From: Euprymna scolopes
Taxonomy: Eukaryota; Mollusca; Cephalopoda; Sepiida; Sepiolidae
Assembly: GCA_024364805.1 (NCBI GenBank)
Contig: CM044518.1
Coordinates: 19,806,574-19,862,913 of the forward strand
Direction of reading: 5' to 3'
DNA: 56,340 nucleotides
Shown here piece after piece: positions 46,946 through 56,340 of the stretch. Numbering within the stretch: the first letter of the stretch is position 1; each line of letters begins with the position of its first letter. Both the position numbers and the translations under genes were made by a program. The notes beneath the pieces were generated by a model that saw only the letters and a program-made list of their open reading frames with translations, was not told the DNA's origin and searched no databases.

Positions 46946-46948
<3 letters not shown>
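46379..46948. other. Unassigned block with two overlapping hairpins
   Basis: Less AT-rich than its surroundings. AAAGGG (46781-46786) can pair with CCCTTT (46795-46800). Alternatively GAAGG (46802-46806) with upstream CCCT can pair with CCTTCAGGG (46820-46828), using the same CCCTTT. Possibly the tail of an unnamed SINE or other repeat; no family recognised. Confidence 0.35.

Positions 46949-46991
<43 letters not shown>
46949..46991. repeat. (TA)n microsatellite
   Basis: Uninterrupted TA array. Confidence 0.96.
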
Positions 46992-46992
<1 letters not shown>

Positions 46993-48120
46993 CATGTTAG
47001 TTGGTATATTTTTAACATCACACCGAGGTCAATCGTATTGTTAACTTTGTTTTATGTAAATTATTTTTTGTATGAAAATAAATTTCATAATTTATTTAAT
47101 TACATTAATATCTAACTGTAATATTGTATTGTTTATGAAATTTAATTCTAAACTTTTAGATTTCGATTAAACATCTACTTGAAACGAACATTTTTTCCGC
47201 TAGTTAACATTCCACATTTTAAATCCAATTAACGATCCAGTATCTTCTTCTGCTTCCCTTTTCTGGCAACCCGCCGTTACGCAGGTCTTCCTTTAAAATG
47301 AGTATGTAATGTTAGAAAAGTCTGTAGATTGATTTACGAACAGTTGTGTCATGACCATCCAAGGGGGCGGTTGGGCTCCACAAAAAGGGGTTAAAAACTT
47401 AAAATAAATTAGAGAAAACGGGCAGACGTTATTCTTTATAAAAATTGGTATGCTCGGGCGACAGCAAAAAATCTTGCAGAGAGAAAAGGGTAAAATATAT
47501 TTGTTTAATTCATCAACAGCAATGTCGTTTTAAGAGTTGAGCGAAAACGTATGCTGTGAGATGGTGAAAATAAATAATGATTCATGTTTTGGAGAATGAA
47601 TGTTTGCACATCGATGACAGCTTACTTTATGCTGGCATCACGGTCGTAACCCCAGAGGTATAAGAAACTGCTCGTAAAACTCGCAGGTGCAAATATTGTG
47701 CTCCCCACTAAACTGAGGAGACTAATCGAAACATGCTTGAAGTGTACACTGTCGTAGTTGTTTGGTTAAAGAATCTACCGCACTTTACCACACGCCGGCA
47801 TATATACCGAGTGCAGAGCCATGGAATGGGTGATGAGACTAGAGAGACATAGAGAAGTTTTTTTAACTTGAGATTGAAACATCCCCCCTCCCGATCTTCC
47901 CGACCCTCCTGAGAGTAGCTCTCTACATCAAAGTGGCAATGTGCCTTGTTTGGGGTTAAATTGTAATAAAAAAAAAATGTATTCATTTATTTTTTAATTT
48001 TACACAAATTTACTTTAGGTGTCTGGAATCTTGGAGAGTTTTTAGATAGGTTTTGTGGAGTATCGATAATCAAAACAAATCCGACTACAGTAGAGACATT
48101 CCTATTTCGACCTAAGATAT
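46992..48120. other. Unannotated DNA
   Basis: No element or gene recognised. Two open stretches on the minus strand (47708-47986 and 47987-48190) lack domains, and the second runs into a trinucleotide repeat. Confidence 0.45.
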
Positions 48121-48170
48121 CATCATTATTATTATTATTATTAATGATAGTAGTAGTAGTAGTAGTAGTG
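48121..48170. repeat. (ATT)n to (TAG)n microsatellite
   Basis: CATTATTATT changes through AATGA to TAGTAGTAG. Poly-N and poly-T frames on the minus strand derive from it. Confidence 0.95.
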
Positions 48171-48269
48171 ACATTGTGTAGAGAAACCAACTGCTCCTAT
48201 CCCCATACAGCCTAAAATCATATGTAACTTTTAGAAGTTTTATAACCGCACAAACAGAAAAAAAACAAC

Positions 48270-49070
48270 ATATAAAATTAACAATAGGTTCATTGATAGT
48301 GCTGAAATAAATGTTTCGGTTTAGAGCACAACTGAACCGTGATGTTTGACTTTTGCACTTGAAACTTTAATTCGAGCCATTATATAAAATATTTTAATAA
48401 AATCTACACTAGGTTCTCTGCAGAGCAATGTTGACTAAAATATATCGTTAAGTAAGTTACTGCGGGGAGGTATGTAAATATTTCTCTTGAAGTATCGTGT
48501 TAGGTTCATGGCAAAAGCAGGCACTCAGTCTATTTGATTGGAAAAAAGAACGAGTTCACCGATATGAATGACATTTAAAGCATTAGAAGTGTGGAACATT
48601 CGTAGATCGTCATTCGATCCCGGGCAACGTTAGGTCTTTATGCTAGTAATGAATAAAGAGGATAAATTAAATCATCGAAAAAATATTTGACAGAATTTGA
48701 TCTGAATTTTAATGCTGTATTAATAGTTCAAATATTCCCTATGTTTGAATAGAATAAATACCATATTATGAAGCAAAAATTGCTTGAAGCAAAGCGTTAA
48801 TTCGATAAATAAATTTATAGTTTAGTAATCATTTTTGTTACAAAGGAGGTACAGCATATCAAGTCCTGGAGACCATTCGAGGATAAGGATCAACGATAGT
48901 GATTAAGATAATAGCGTAGTGATCGTTATTAATGGAAATTTGGTATAACTATATTAGTTAAGAGGGCGGTTAAATAAGAACTTGATTACGTTGGACGTGA
49001 AGATAGCACTAATGTATCCAGCTTATAAATAGGCTAGAGGAACAGTGTTCAACAAGCGAGTTGGTTTATG
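48270..49070 (+). repeat. Dispersed repeats R-A (48270-48590) and R-B (48840-49070) together
   Basis: The first part matches 41381-41700 and the second matches 35965-36300, both in the same orientation. The two therefore occur about 250 bp apart here but alone elsewhere, suggesting one longer element of which the other copies are pieces. The 65-codon frame of the R-B copy at 36058 is not preserved (GTG at the start position, early TAA). Confidence 0.65.
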
Positions 49071-49103
49071 AAAAAACTTTGTACTGGGAATTCACGTTTA
49101 TAT

Positions 49104-49345
49104 TTACGTACTGATAGAGAGGCGGATTTTTTTAATAGAAATTTTAGTTAAACGAGTGCTTTTTTGTGAATAATTGGCAGGGGAGATCATAGATACGAGC
49201 TCAGTCGAACACATGACATGAAAATAACGATAGAGGAGAGAAAAATTCGCAGTGTCTTTTCTGTGGAAAAGGGGTTTTAGAGAAAAGAAAACGGCATCTC
49301 TCACTACATTACGAAGTCAGTTTTCAACTCTATCAAGATAGGATC
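49104..49345 (-). mobile_element. Jockey/CR1-group LINE, C-terminal fragment
   Basis: On the minus strand, RVEN-LRNV then MRDAVFFSLKPLFHRKDTANFSLLYRYFHVMCSTELVSM matches the tail of the three long copies (SLQPLSHRRDVASLSLMYRYFHG-CSTEL). Only about 80 codons remain, with no RT. It is the only inverted copy of this family in the window. Confidence 0.85.
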
Positions 49346-49369
49346 GATGGATATCTTATCGAGGATTTA

Positions 49370-49640
49370 ACAACTTTCATACAATACACTCAAAACTGTA
49401 GCTGATCAAGGAAACAACAATCAGTTTCCCTTTATCAGATGCATCGTCCATATAATATAAGAACGACAGATAGAAGCGAGAGTTGCAAGGTGCCAACAGT
49501 AAAATCCAAATTCCAGTCATAGTTACAATTGGAGATGTCCAAAGAATTGTAAAAAATACGTAAATTAACGCAACTCTTTCATGTTCAACATAAAATCGGT
49601 ATTCTAAAGGAGTAAATTCAGATAAAATTCCAGCTGTTCT
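49370..49640. repeat. Diverged duplicate, copy 1
   Basis: Shares GAGTTGCAAGGTGCC--CAGTAAA-TCC and TTCCAG blocks with 49960-50160 in the same orientation. The minus strand is open for 97 codons (49670-49377) and looks hydrophobic (YVFFTILWTSPIVTMTGIW), as a membrane segment might, but no family is recognised and the other copy does not keep the frame. Confidence 0.45.
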
Positions 49641-49959
49641 TTCTTTATCCCCCCCCCCAAAAAAAAACAAGATTCCACATTAGATTATTAACATTTAACG
49701 ATGTATATGAGTTTCGAATAAGTTTACATAAAGAAATTACGGTTGAATAATTAGAAAACATTGATAAACTATTTACACAGAATTTGTATATGCACCTACT
49801 TATGGTGTAAGTGTTTTGTTAGAAAAATATTTTACCGTTGATTTGTGGAAATGATTTTTATACTAATGAGTCGATTCTTATCAAGGCTAAAATGCACTAG
49901 ACGATAACTGTTAATAAGATTGAAAAATTGGCAATTCAGCGATGATGAATATTATATGA

Positions 49960-50160
49960 AGATTGACAACATTCAGCTCCTTGCAGCTACTTGAACCATA
50001 CTCGAGAATTTTTTATTCCCTCTTTGTCAGAAGTACCGCTCATAGAATGTGTAAACTATATAACGACACAGAAAGACGAGGGAGTTGCAAGGTGCCGGCA
50101 GTAAATTCCATGTATAAACCTATTCCAGCCGCTATACCACTCGTAAGGCTGTGTCAGACG
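49960..50160. repeat. Diverged duplicate, copy 2
   Basis: Counterpart of 49370-49640 (GGGAGTTGCAAGGTGCCGGC). The plus strand is open for 131 codons (49963-50358) without recognisable domains. Confidence 0.45.
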
Positions 50161-50679
50161 TCGAATTCTGTTTTAAAGTCCTTAACAACTCCCATGGATC
50201 GCCGAGCTATAATAAGATTCAAAGTTAACAAAGGTGGCTATATCAAGCGATATATTATCAGACTCTTGTGTCCCACAGCGAGTCTATGCTGTACAAAAGA
50301 ATGGGTTAATATTAGTTGTATCAGCGGCGCGTCTAGGCTGTATAAAAAAAGGATTTAACGTCTGGGGTGGTCAGTTCGACCCTGTCGCTCTGAAATAGAA
50401 ATATAATAACAAATTAATAAAAGGAATAAATATATAAACAAAAAAAACAGGCATTATCGCCCCCTAAATGTGAACTAGAAAGTGTGTTTTCATATATCTA
50501 AGGTTCAATGCAACCTGGTACACACACGCCAACGTCTGTTAACACCCCTTGGTTTTGTTATCTATCCAGTTTCTGCCTTATTAGTATATATATATATCAC
50601 CAGCAGGGGAAAATATTAAATGAAGCCCCTGTGGAATACGAGACAAAACGATAAACCATATATCAAATGAATATAGTAA
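50161..50679. other. Unassigned DNA with a B-box-like motif
   Basis: GGTCAGTTCGACCCTGTCGC near 50369 resembles a tRNA B box, but no A box at the right spacing was found. Confidence 0.3.
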
Positions 50680-51250
50680 ACTTAAAGGAATTCCTTAAAG
50701 GAATACAAGAACATACACGACTAAGTGGTAAGGGCAGTACACTGGGAATTATGCAAACAACTACATCTCGAACGCACAGACAAATAGTACAACCATAAGC
50801 CGTCAACAGAATTACAAACGAGAATTATAAACTTTCATTGAACATGTACATAAAATATGATGGACCCATCCAAGTAAGACGATCGGATGTCGTAATAATT
50901 TACAATAAAGTAAAGTCCTGTCAAATCGTAGACTTTGCTGTTCTCGCTGACCAGAGGGTGAATATCAAAGGAAAGTCGAAACAGAGCTATTATACATAGC
51001 TAGTTAGAGAGATGAGAGGGATATGGGTGATCAAGAAAATTCGAATAATACCTATAATAATAGGAGAAAACTTGGAAAAAAGAATACGAGAAATTGGAGT
51101 CAGTGGAATGACTGGTATGATACAATGAATATAAATAATGAAAACATCTGAAATATTAAGGAACCCACTTGAATGTTGAGACTAACACACATGAGCTACA
51201 GGCGCTGACCAGACAAACTGCTAGAAAGACAAAACATCAAGGGCTACATG
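50680..51250 (+). mobile_element. R2/NeSL-like LINE, C-terminal fragment
   Basis: Third copy of the family at 6905-7740 and 38090-39760. Decayed wording includes LKEYKNIHD, VHWELCKQLHLERTDK (about 50725-50785), an RSDVVIIYNK-like endonuclease start (about 50880-50910) and a QIVDFAVLADQRV-like stretch (about 50920-50960), then IIPIIIGENLEK near 51040-51080. Several stops and frame changes. A (TA)n array begins about 20 bp downstream. Confidence 0.7.
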
Positions 51251-51269
51251 GTACCAAGAACGTTGAAGT

Positions 51270-51270
<1 letters not shown>

Positions 51271-51315
<45 letters not shown>
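51271..51315. repeat. (TA)n microsatellite
   Basis: Uninterrupted TA array. Confidence 0.96.
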
Positions 51316-51317
<2 letters not shown>

Positions 51318-51640
51318 TTTTCTAACCCCACCCTATTCCTCCATTACCAAATCACCTAGATCCTTCTCAACAAAAAAAGCGATAGACCTAGTAGTGAAAG
51401 GGGAATGGAAAGTCCGAGTAGAGAGCTCTGACCAGACTTCAAGTGCGATGTGAACTGGGACCTTAAGGTGTATTGCTACTCTAATTCCAATGAGGACCAA
51501 TAACCGCTACTAGTGAGAAATCTATTGCTTAGTGGCTGTTGCGATAAGGCAATGTCATTTGAAAATGTTGTAACTACGTTTAAGGTAACATCAGAGATTG
51601 TTTTCAATGAGATATTCTTCATGAAATCTCCTTGTGAGAC
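51316..51640. other. No recognised feature
   Basis: Sequence between a (TA)n array and a trinucleotide cluster, with no coding similarity seen. Confidence 0.4.
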
Positions 51641-51643
51641 GGC

Positions 51644-51677
<34 letters not shown>

Positions 51678-51905
51678 CCAATGATAATATTAATAATGAA
51701 AATAATAATAGTAATAGTAATAATAATAATAATAATCATCATCATAATAATAACCATAATAATAATCATAATAATACTCATAATAATAATAATAATTTTA
51801 TAATAATAACATTAATAATAATACTAATACTACTACTACTACGACTACAAATAATAATAATAATAATGAAACTACTACTACTACTACTAATAATAATAAT
51901 AATTA
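51641..51905. repeat. Compound trinucleotide cluster
   Basis: (CAA)n, then mixed AAT/AAC/ATC, then CTA/ACT runs. T-, I- and M-rich frames on either strand are artefacts. Confidence 0.93.
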
Positions 51906-52039
51906 CAACAGCAACAAGCTTTAGCTTTCTTGATAAGGCCACATTTTTATCTCTGGCAAGTGTGAGTCGGGTGAAAAAATATAAAAAGTAATTTGCACAC
52001 TACAAACAAATTCACTACAAATTCAAAATAACATTTTCG

Positions 52040-52465
52040 TTGTACATGCGTCGTTTAAAATATTTATATCGGTGACACTTGAATTTGAAACTACATTTTA
52101 TTTTTCTGCCATGTTTATGTTCCAAATAACACATAAAATAACATCAAATTTTCGTTGATTCCTTACGCTTAATTCTGCATTTAGCATTTTCATTGGTCTG
52201 TTCGGTTTTGGTTTGACATCGAATATTCGCTGATCTGTTACGTTTACGTTTTAAATGACACTTTTGTTAGTTCGTTATGCTTAAGTTTGAACTAATATTT
52301 TCGTAAATCTGTTACGTTAAAGTTTGAAATATAACTTTATTGGTATGTTACAGTTCCATAGCACTTTTACGTCAAAGTCTTAAATAGCATATTTGTTAGT
52401 CTGTTAAACTTAAGTTTGATATAACATTTTCTATTAGTATGTTACGTAAAAGTTTGAAATAGCAT
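52040..52465. repeat. 39-bp minisatellite, left part
   Basis: Degenerate units close to CTGTTACGTTTAAGTTTGAA followed by ATAGCATTTTCATTGGT, about 11 copies. The array resumes at 54785 after the LINE. Confidence 0.9.
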
Positions 52466-54774
52466 CAATTCATACCATTTAAAAAATTCCAACAATAAAA
52501 CTCCGTCGTATCAGTTAAGATAAAAATGAAATATAATAGGTCTCCAGACGTACCCCTCAACCGTACTGTATACCGATACTCTATGGCTGACTGGGATAGC
52601 TTCCGTACATTCATATATGACATACCTCTGCATTCCATGTTTAAAAAGGATGTGTCCTCCATAGTATCAGATCTGACCGAATGGTTAATTGTAGGCATAG
52701 ACCAATTCATACAATCTAAAAAATTCCAACAAAAACCTAACAGCCAGCCATGGTTCTCCCCAGAATGTGCTGCTGTTATCGCGCACAGAAATCACTTTTT
52801 CCATAGCTACCAACGTAATAGATGCACTGAGACTAAAGCTGCTTTCAGGAACGCCAGCAACCACTGTAAAAGAGTAATAAAAATGCAAGAGAGCTATATG
52901 CCCAGTCTGTTAAATCCAAGGTAGCTGATCAGCGGCTTGGTTCCCACCAGTTTTGATAAATAAAAAATAGGATCCTGAACAGAAGTGTGGGTTCTATCCC
53001 GACTATCATCAATGGACCAGAGGTCATCTCGTCAGCATGAGACATGGCCAAACTATTTGCAAAGAACTTTGGAGCTAATTCTACCCTATGCGACGAAGGC
53101 CATCAACTCCCCATATTTCCTCCTATAACACAGAATACGCTAGTTAACATACAAATATCTGTGCATGAGGTCGCCAAGCTAATCAAGAACCTTGATTCCA
53201 GTAAAGCAACTGGCCCTGACGGCATCCCAATTATAGTGTTAAAAAAGCTTCAACCAGAACTTGCTCCCATACTTACGAAACTGTTTAAGCGTTACCTTAA
53301 GGAGAAGTGCTTTCCGACTCCCTGGAAAACCTCATCAGTATGCCCTGTATTTAAGAATTCAGGTGATAAGTCATCTCCCTCTCAGTACAGACCAATAAGT
53401 CTACTGTGTGTTATGAGTAAGTTGCTGGAATCCATATAAAATAGAGAAATAGTCAACCACCTCAGCAGAAACAATATTCTTAGTGACACACAATATGGTT
53501 TCCGTTCTGCAAGATCTACTGCTGATGTGCTAACGGTTATATCTCACAGGATTAGTGAATCTCTTGACAAAGGCTTCCTTTCTGAGGCAATTGCTCTTGA
53601 CATATCAAAGGCCTTCGACAAGTTATGGCATAAGGGCCACAAGATTTCCAGCTACGGTATAACTGGAAATGTTTTCTCAATCATTAAATCATTTCTCTCC
53701 AATAGGCTCATGGATAAAAATCAGAGGCCTGTAGTATTAATGCCGTAGTCCCTCAAGGGTCAATCCTGGGCCCAACACTCTTCCTGATCTACATCAATGA
53801 CCTCCCTAAACACATACTTAAATCATTCTTTGACATCTATGCTGATGACACGACGATCTACGGCAACACATCAACGGCTGTAAATGACACAGTTATCTAT
53901 GATTCTCTCTCCTATTATCTCGATCGCGTGGTTCAGTGGGGGAAGACGTGGCTGGTCACCGTTAATGCATCTAAAACCAAACTTCTATCCTTACATCATC
54001 AACGCTCTTATCCCCATCTGGCATCAATTGAAATGGATGTCTCTCGTCTAGGAGAAGCCCCGTGTTTTGACAAGCTACTGGGTTTGTCCTTTACTCCTGA
54101 TCTGAAATGGAACACGTACATCAAGTCTGCTGCCAAGGTCGCTGGAAAGATTGTGGGATCCTTCTACCGCTCCAGAAGATACCTCACTACTGATGCAATT
54201 CTCTATCTATATAAAAGCCAAGTACGTCCAAGGATGGAATACTGCTGGCATATTTGGGCAGGAGCTACTAAAAACAGCCTATCCTGCCTTGACAGAATAC
54301 AAAATAAACTTCCTGGCTTAGTGAGGGATGCCCTTTTCTCTACTCTGCAACCTCTCTCCCACAGAAGAGACGTTGCAAGCCTATCCTTGTTTTATCGGTA
54401 TATCCATGTCAGGTGCTCGTCTGAACTCCAATCTCTGGTCCCCCCTCGCCAATCTTTCACGAAAAACACCCGTCTAGCTGAATATACTGTGAAAATTTTC
54501 CCCACTCTATATCTGTGCCTAAATCAAAACGTGGATTCCATGAACCAAGCTTCTTTCTTAGAACTGCACGCCTGTGGAACTCTGTTCCGTCTGCCTGCTT
54601 TTCACGTGACTATAACTTTGATGTCTTCAAGTCCAACGTTTACAAATTCCTAATGAACCGCCCCCTTAAGTAAACACTTCATCAAATATCCACACTAACG
54701 TACAGTACTTGCAATAACCCTTATCCCTGAGTGGCTTCCGAGCCTTGATAAGTGGATACCACTGTGTAAAAAAA
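52466..54774 (+). mobile_element. Jockey/CR1-group LINE, copy 3
   Basis: Best-preserved copy. Blocks in order: ADWDSFRTFIYDIPL (52585-52630, the end of the endonuclease-RT linker), KFQQKPNSQPWFSPECAA (52718-52770), KLIKNLDSSKATGPDGIPI (53179-53230), LFKRYLKEKCFPTPWKTSSV, LDISKAFDKLWHKG (about 53597), [17 protein letters not shown] (53757-53810), intact YADD at 53838-53849, WLVTVNASKTKLLSLHHQRS, FDKLLGLSFTPDLKWNTYIK, VRPRMEYCWHIWAGA and LQPLSHRRDVASLSLFYRY. Stops include a TGA where copy 2 has the Trp of HQFWQ, and at least three frame changes exist. A terminal hairpin AGTGG-ATA-CCACT (54751-54763) precedes the A tail (54768-54774). The endonuclease is absent. Confidence 0.93.
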
Positions 54775-54784
54775 TTGCTATGCT

Positions 54785-55450
54785 GTCACGTTTAAGTTTT
54801 AATTATCATTTTATTAAGTCTGTTACGTTTAAATTTGAATTAGCATATTCTTTACTTTTTTAGGCGTAAGTTTGCACCATCGTATATGGTGTCCTGCTAC
54901 GCTTAAGTTTTAAACTACATTTCATTGATCTGTTACGTGTAAATTTGGAGTAGTATATTCGTTAGTCTATTACGCTTAAATTTCAAATAGAATTTTTATT
55001 GGTCTGTTACGTATAAATTTAAAATAACATATTCGGTGGTCCATTACGTTTAAGTTCGAAATTGAATTTTTTGTCTGCAACGCTTATATTTTAAATCGCA
55101 TGTGTGTTTGTCTGTTATGCGTAAGTTTAAAATAGCATTTTCATTGTCTGTTACTTTTAAATTTTAAATGGATTATTTGATATGCTGTACGTCTTCATCT
55201 GAAATAGCAGTTTCATTTGTCTCTTATGCTTTGTTTGAAATAGCATTTTCTTATGTCTGTTAAACATAAGTCTCGCTGGTTTAAGATTGAAATATAATTT
55301 TCATTGGTCTGTTATGTCTAAGTTTGAAATGGATTATTTGCTCATCTGCTATGTGTAAGTTTGTATTTGCATTTTTATTGGTCTACTGCGTTTAAATTTG
55401 AAATAACAGTCGATTGCTCTGTCAAGCATTTATTTGAAATAGATTTCAAT
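54785..55450. repeat. 39-bp minisatellite, right part
   Basis: About 17 further degenerate units of the array at 52040-52465 (GTCTGTTACGTTTAAATTTG and variants). With the left part this makes about 28 units split by LINE copy 3. Confidence 0.9.
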
Positions 55451-56308
55451 TTTTCCTGGACAATTAAGAAAATGCATTTTAGTTCCTTTACGCAAACATT
55501 TAAAAAAGTGAATAGTTTTATAGCAAACAATTAAGTTCACAGACCTTTATTATTTCCTGCACACGGAACGAAAAGTTTACATCGCTGTAAAGCTAGTTAA
55601 AGTACTAATGAAGTTTTGGATTCACTGTTGGTTTTCTTGAAAATATTCGTTTATTAAATCTCGTGAGAAGAATTTACCCCATACAAAAGCTTGTCTCTTT
55701 AGCTTAGGGAAAAGATCTACTTTGTTTCACCCTGGCCCCGACTATAATCTTCCATGTGGATGTGCTTCGTTGTTAAATGTATATAATAATGTCTAGATAC
55801 TTGCTGAAATAATATATACACACCGAAAATTCTTCTGTAGCTATTCGCAAAATTCATTTAGTTTCTCATTGACTAACAAGAAAATAAATTAATAACTTAT
55901 AAAATTTAAAAAAAATCGACATTAAAAATGAATTCGCTCCGACTATTCTGCACCCACTGTTATTACCAATAAAAATAAATAAATAAATAAAGTAAAATAG
56001 AATAAATAAGTAAATAAAAAGATAACAAAACTAACCATAGATACACCAAGCCTGAAAGAAAAAGAAAAATACAACAAAAAACAATGGCCCCTGACGACGA
56101 TTAGATTTACCGATAGAAAGCGCTTCAGCAGAATTGGGCTGAACTACAAATTTGGGCGCCATAATATACATCATACCAGCTGTAATAAAAAAACCGCTCG
56201 GCTCCTTAAAAAGATCTAAAAAGTAAAAAAAAAGAAAATAACGGAAAAAATATTTACTCTGTTGTGTTCAATCAGACGTGCTTGAATAATGAATTGTTGC
56301 CAATATAT

Positions 56309-56310
<2 letters not shown>
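55451..56310. other. Unannotated AT-rich DNA
   Basis: No gene recognised. A short (AAAT)n run lies near 55970-55990. Confidence 0.45.

Positions 56311-56340
<30 letters not shown>
56311..56340. repeat. (GA)n microsatellite at the window edge
   Basis: AGAGAG array running off the right end, so its length is unknown. Confidence 0.95.

Noticed and set aside
48600-48640. tRNA B-box-like ATTCGATCCCGGGC
   Set aside because: No A box at the right distance; probably chance or a small relic.
49377-49670. 97-codon hydrophobic frame on the minus strand, like a receptor segment
   Set aside because: Lies in a diverged duplicated repeat and is not kept in the second copy; no recognisable family.
1-56340. 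CRISPR array, phage, operon or bacterial defence system
   Set aside because: The tandem repeats are satellites without unique spacers of constant length, and the content is eukaryotic mobile elements and microsatellites.

Overview
This window looks like an AT-rich, repeat-dense stretch of an invertebrate genome, most likely a mollusc and probably a cephalopod. That assignment is inference from the mix: Tx1-type, jockey/CR1-group and restriction-endonuclease-type LINEs, Mag-clade Ty3/gypsy and Ty1/copia fossils, mariner, Helitrons, tRNA-derived SINE relics and very many long (TA)n arrays. I recognise no intact host gene. Almost every longer reading frame is either a piece of a mobile element or a by-product of a simple repeat (YIYIYI, NNNN and HHHH runs). 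One 65-codon frame at 36058-36255 is unexplained.

Layout. 1-1876: simple repeats, a small CpG-rich block and AT-rich DNA. 1877-6574: a Mag-clade LTR element with both 272-bp LTRs, set in an (AAT)n/(ATT)n array. 6905-7740: C-terminal part of an R2/NeSL-like LINE. 7741-13273: mostly unannotated DNA with a degenerate satellite (10660-11250) and a clean 59-bp triplication (11421-11597). 13274-13828: assembly gap. 13829-15690: first copy of a jockey/CR1-group LINE. 16745-22950: a long Tx1-like LINE on the minus strand, interrupted by a block holding a 638-bp foldback element, an R1-like RT fragment and a tRNA-like relic. 23105-25179: second jockey/CR1-group copy. 25190-29010: very decayed copia element. 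29-35 kb: AT-rich DNA, (TA)n arrays, a satellite and a Helitron Rep-protein relic. 35965-36970: a dispersed repeat carrying the 65-codon frame, then a 459-bp non-autonomous Helitron with intact ends. 38090-39760: a longer R2/NeSL-like copy. 40163-40446: a dimeric tRNA-like SINE ending in a Helitron-like terminus. 41719-43535: a second LTR fossil, joined to a truncated mariner (43540-44629). 44800-46110: a 15-bp satellite. 48270-50160: dispersed repeats. 50680-51250: third R2/NeSL-like copy. 52040-55450: a 39-bp minisatellite split by the third jockey/CR1-group copy.

The window records nested insertion more than gene function: LINE into minisatellite, LTR element into microsatellite, foldback and RT fragment into Tx1, LINE between Tx1 and copia. 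The items most worth a second look are the 65-codon frame in a dispersed repeat, the foldback element with two equal 231-bp arms, the Helitron, the 15-bp satellite that mimics pentapeptide-repeat proteins, and the dimeric tRNA-SINE/Helitron-end chimera.
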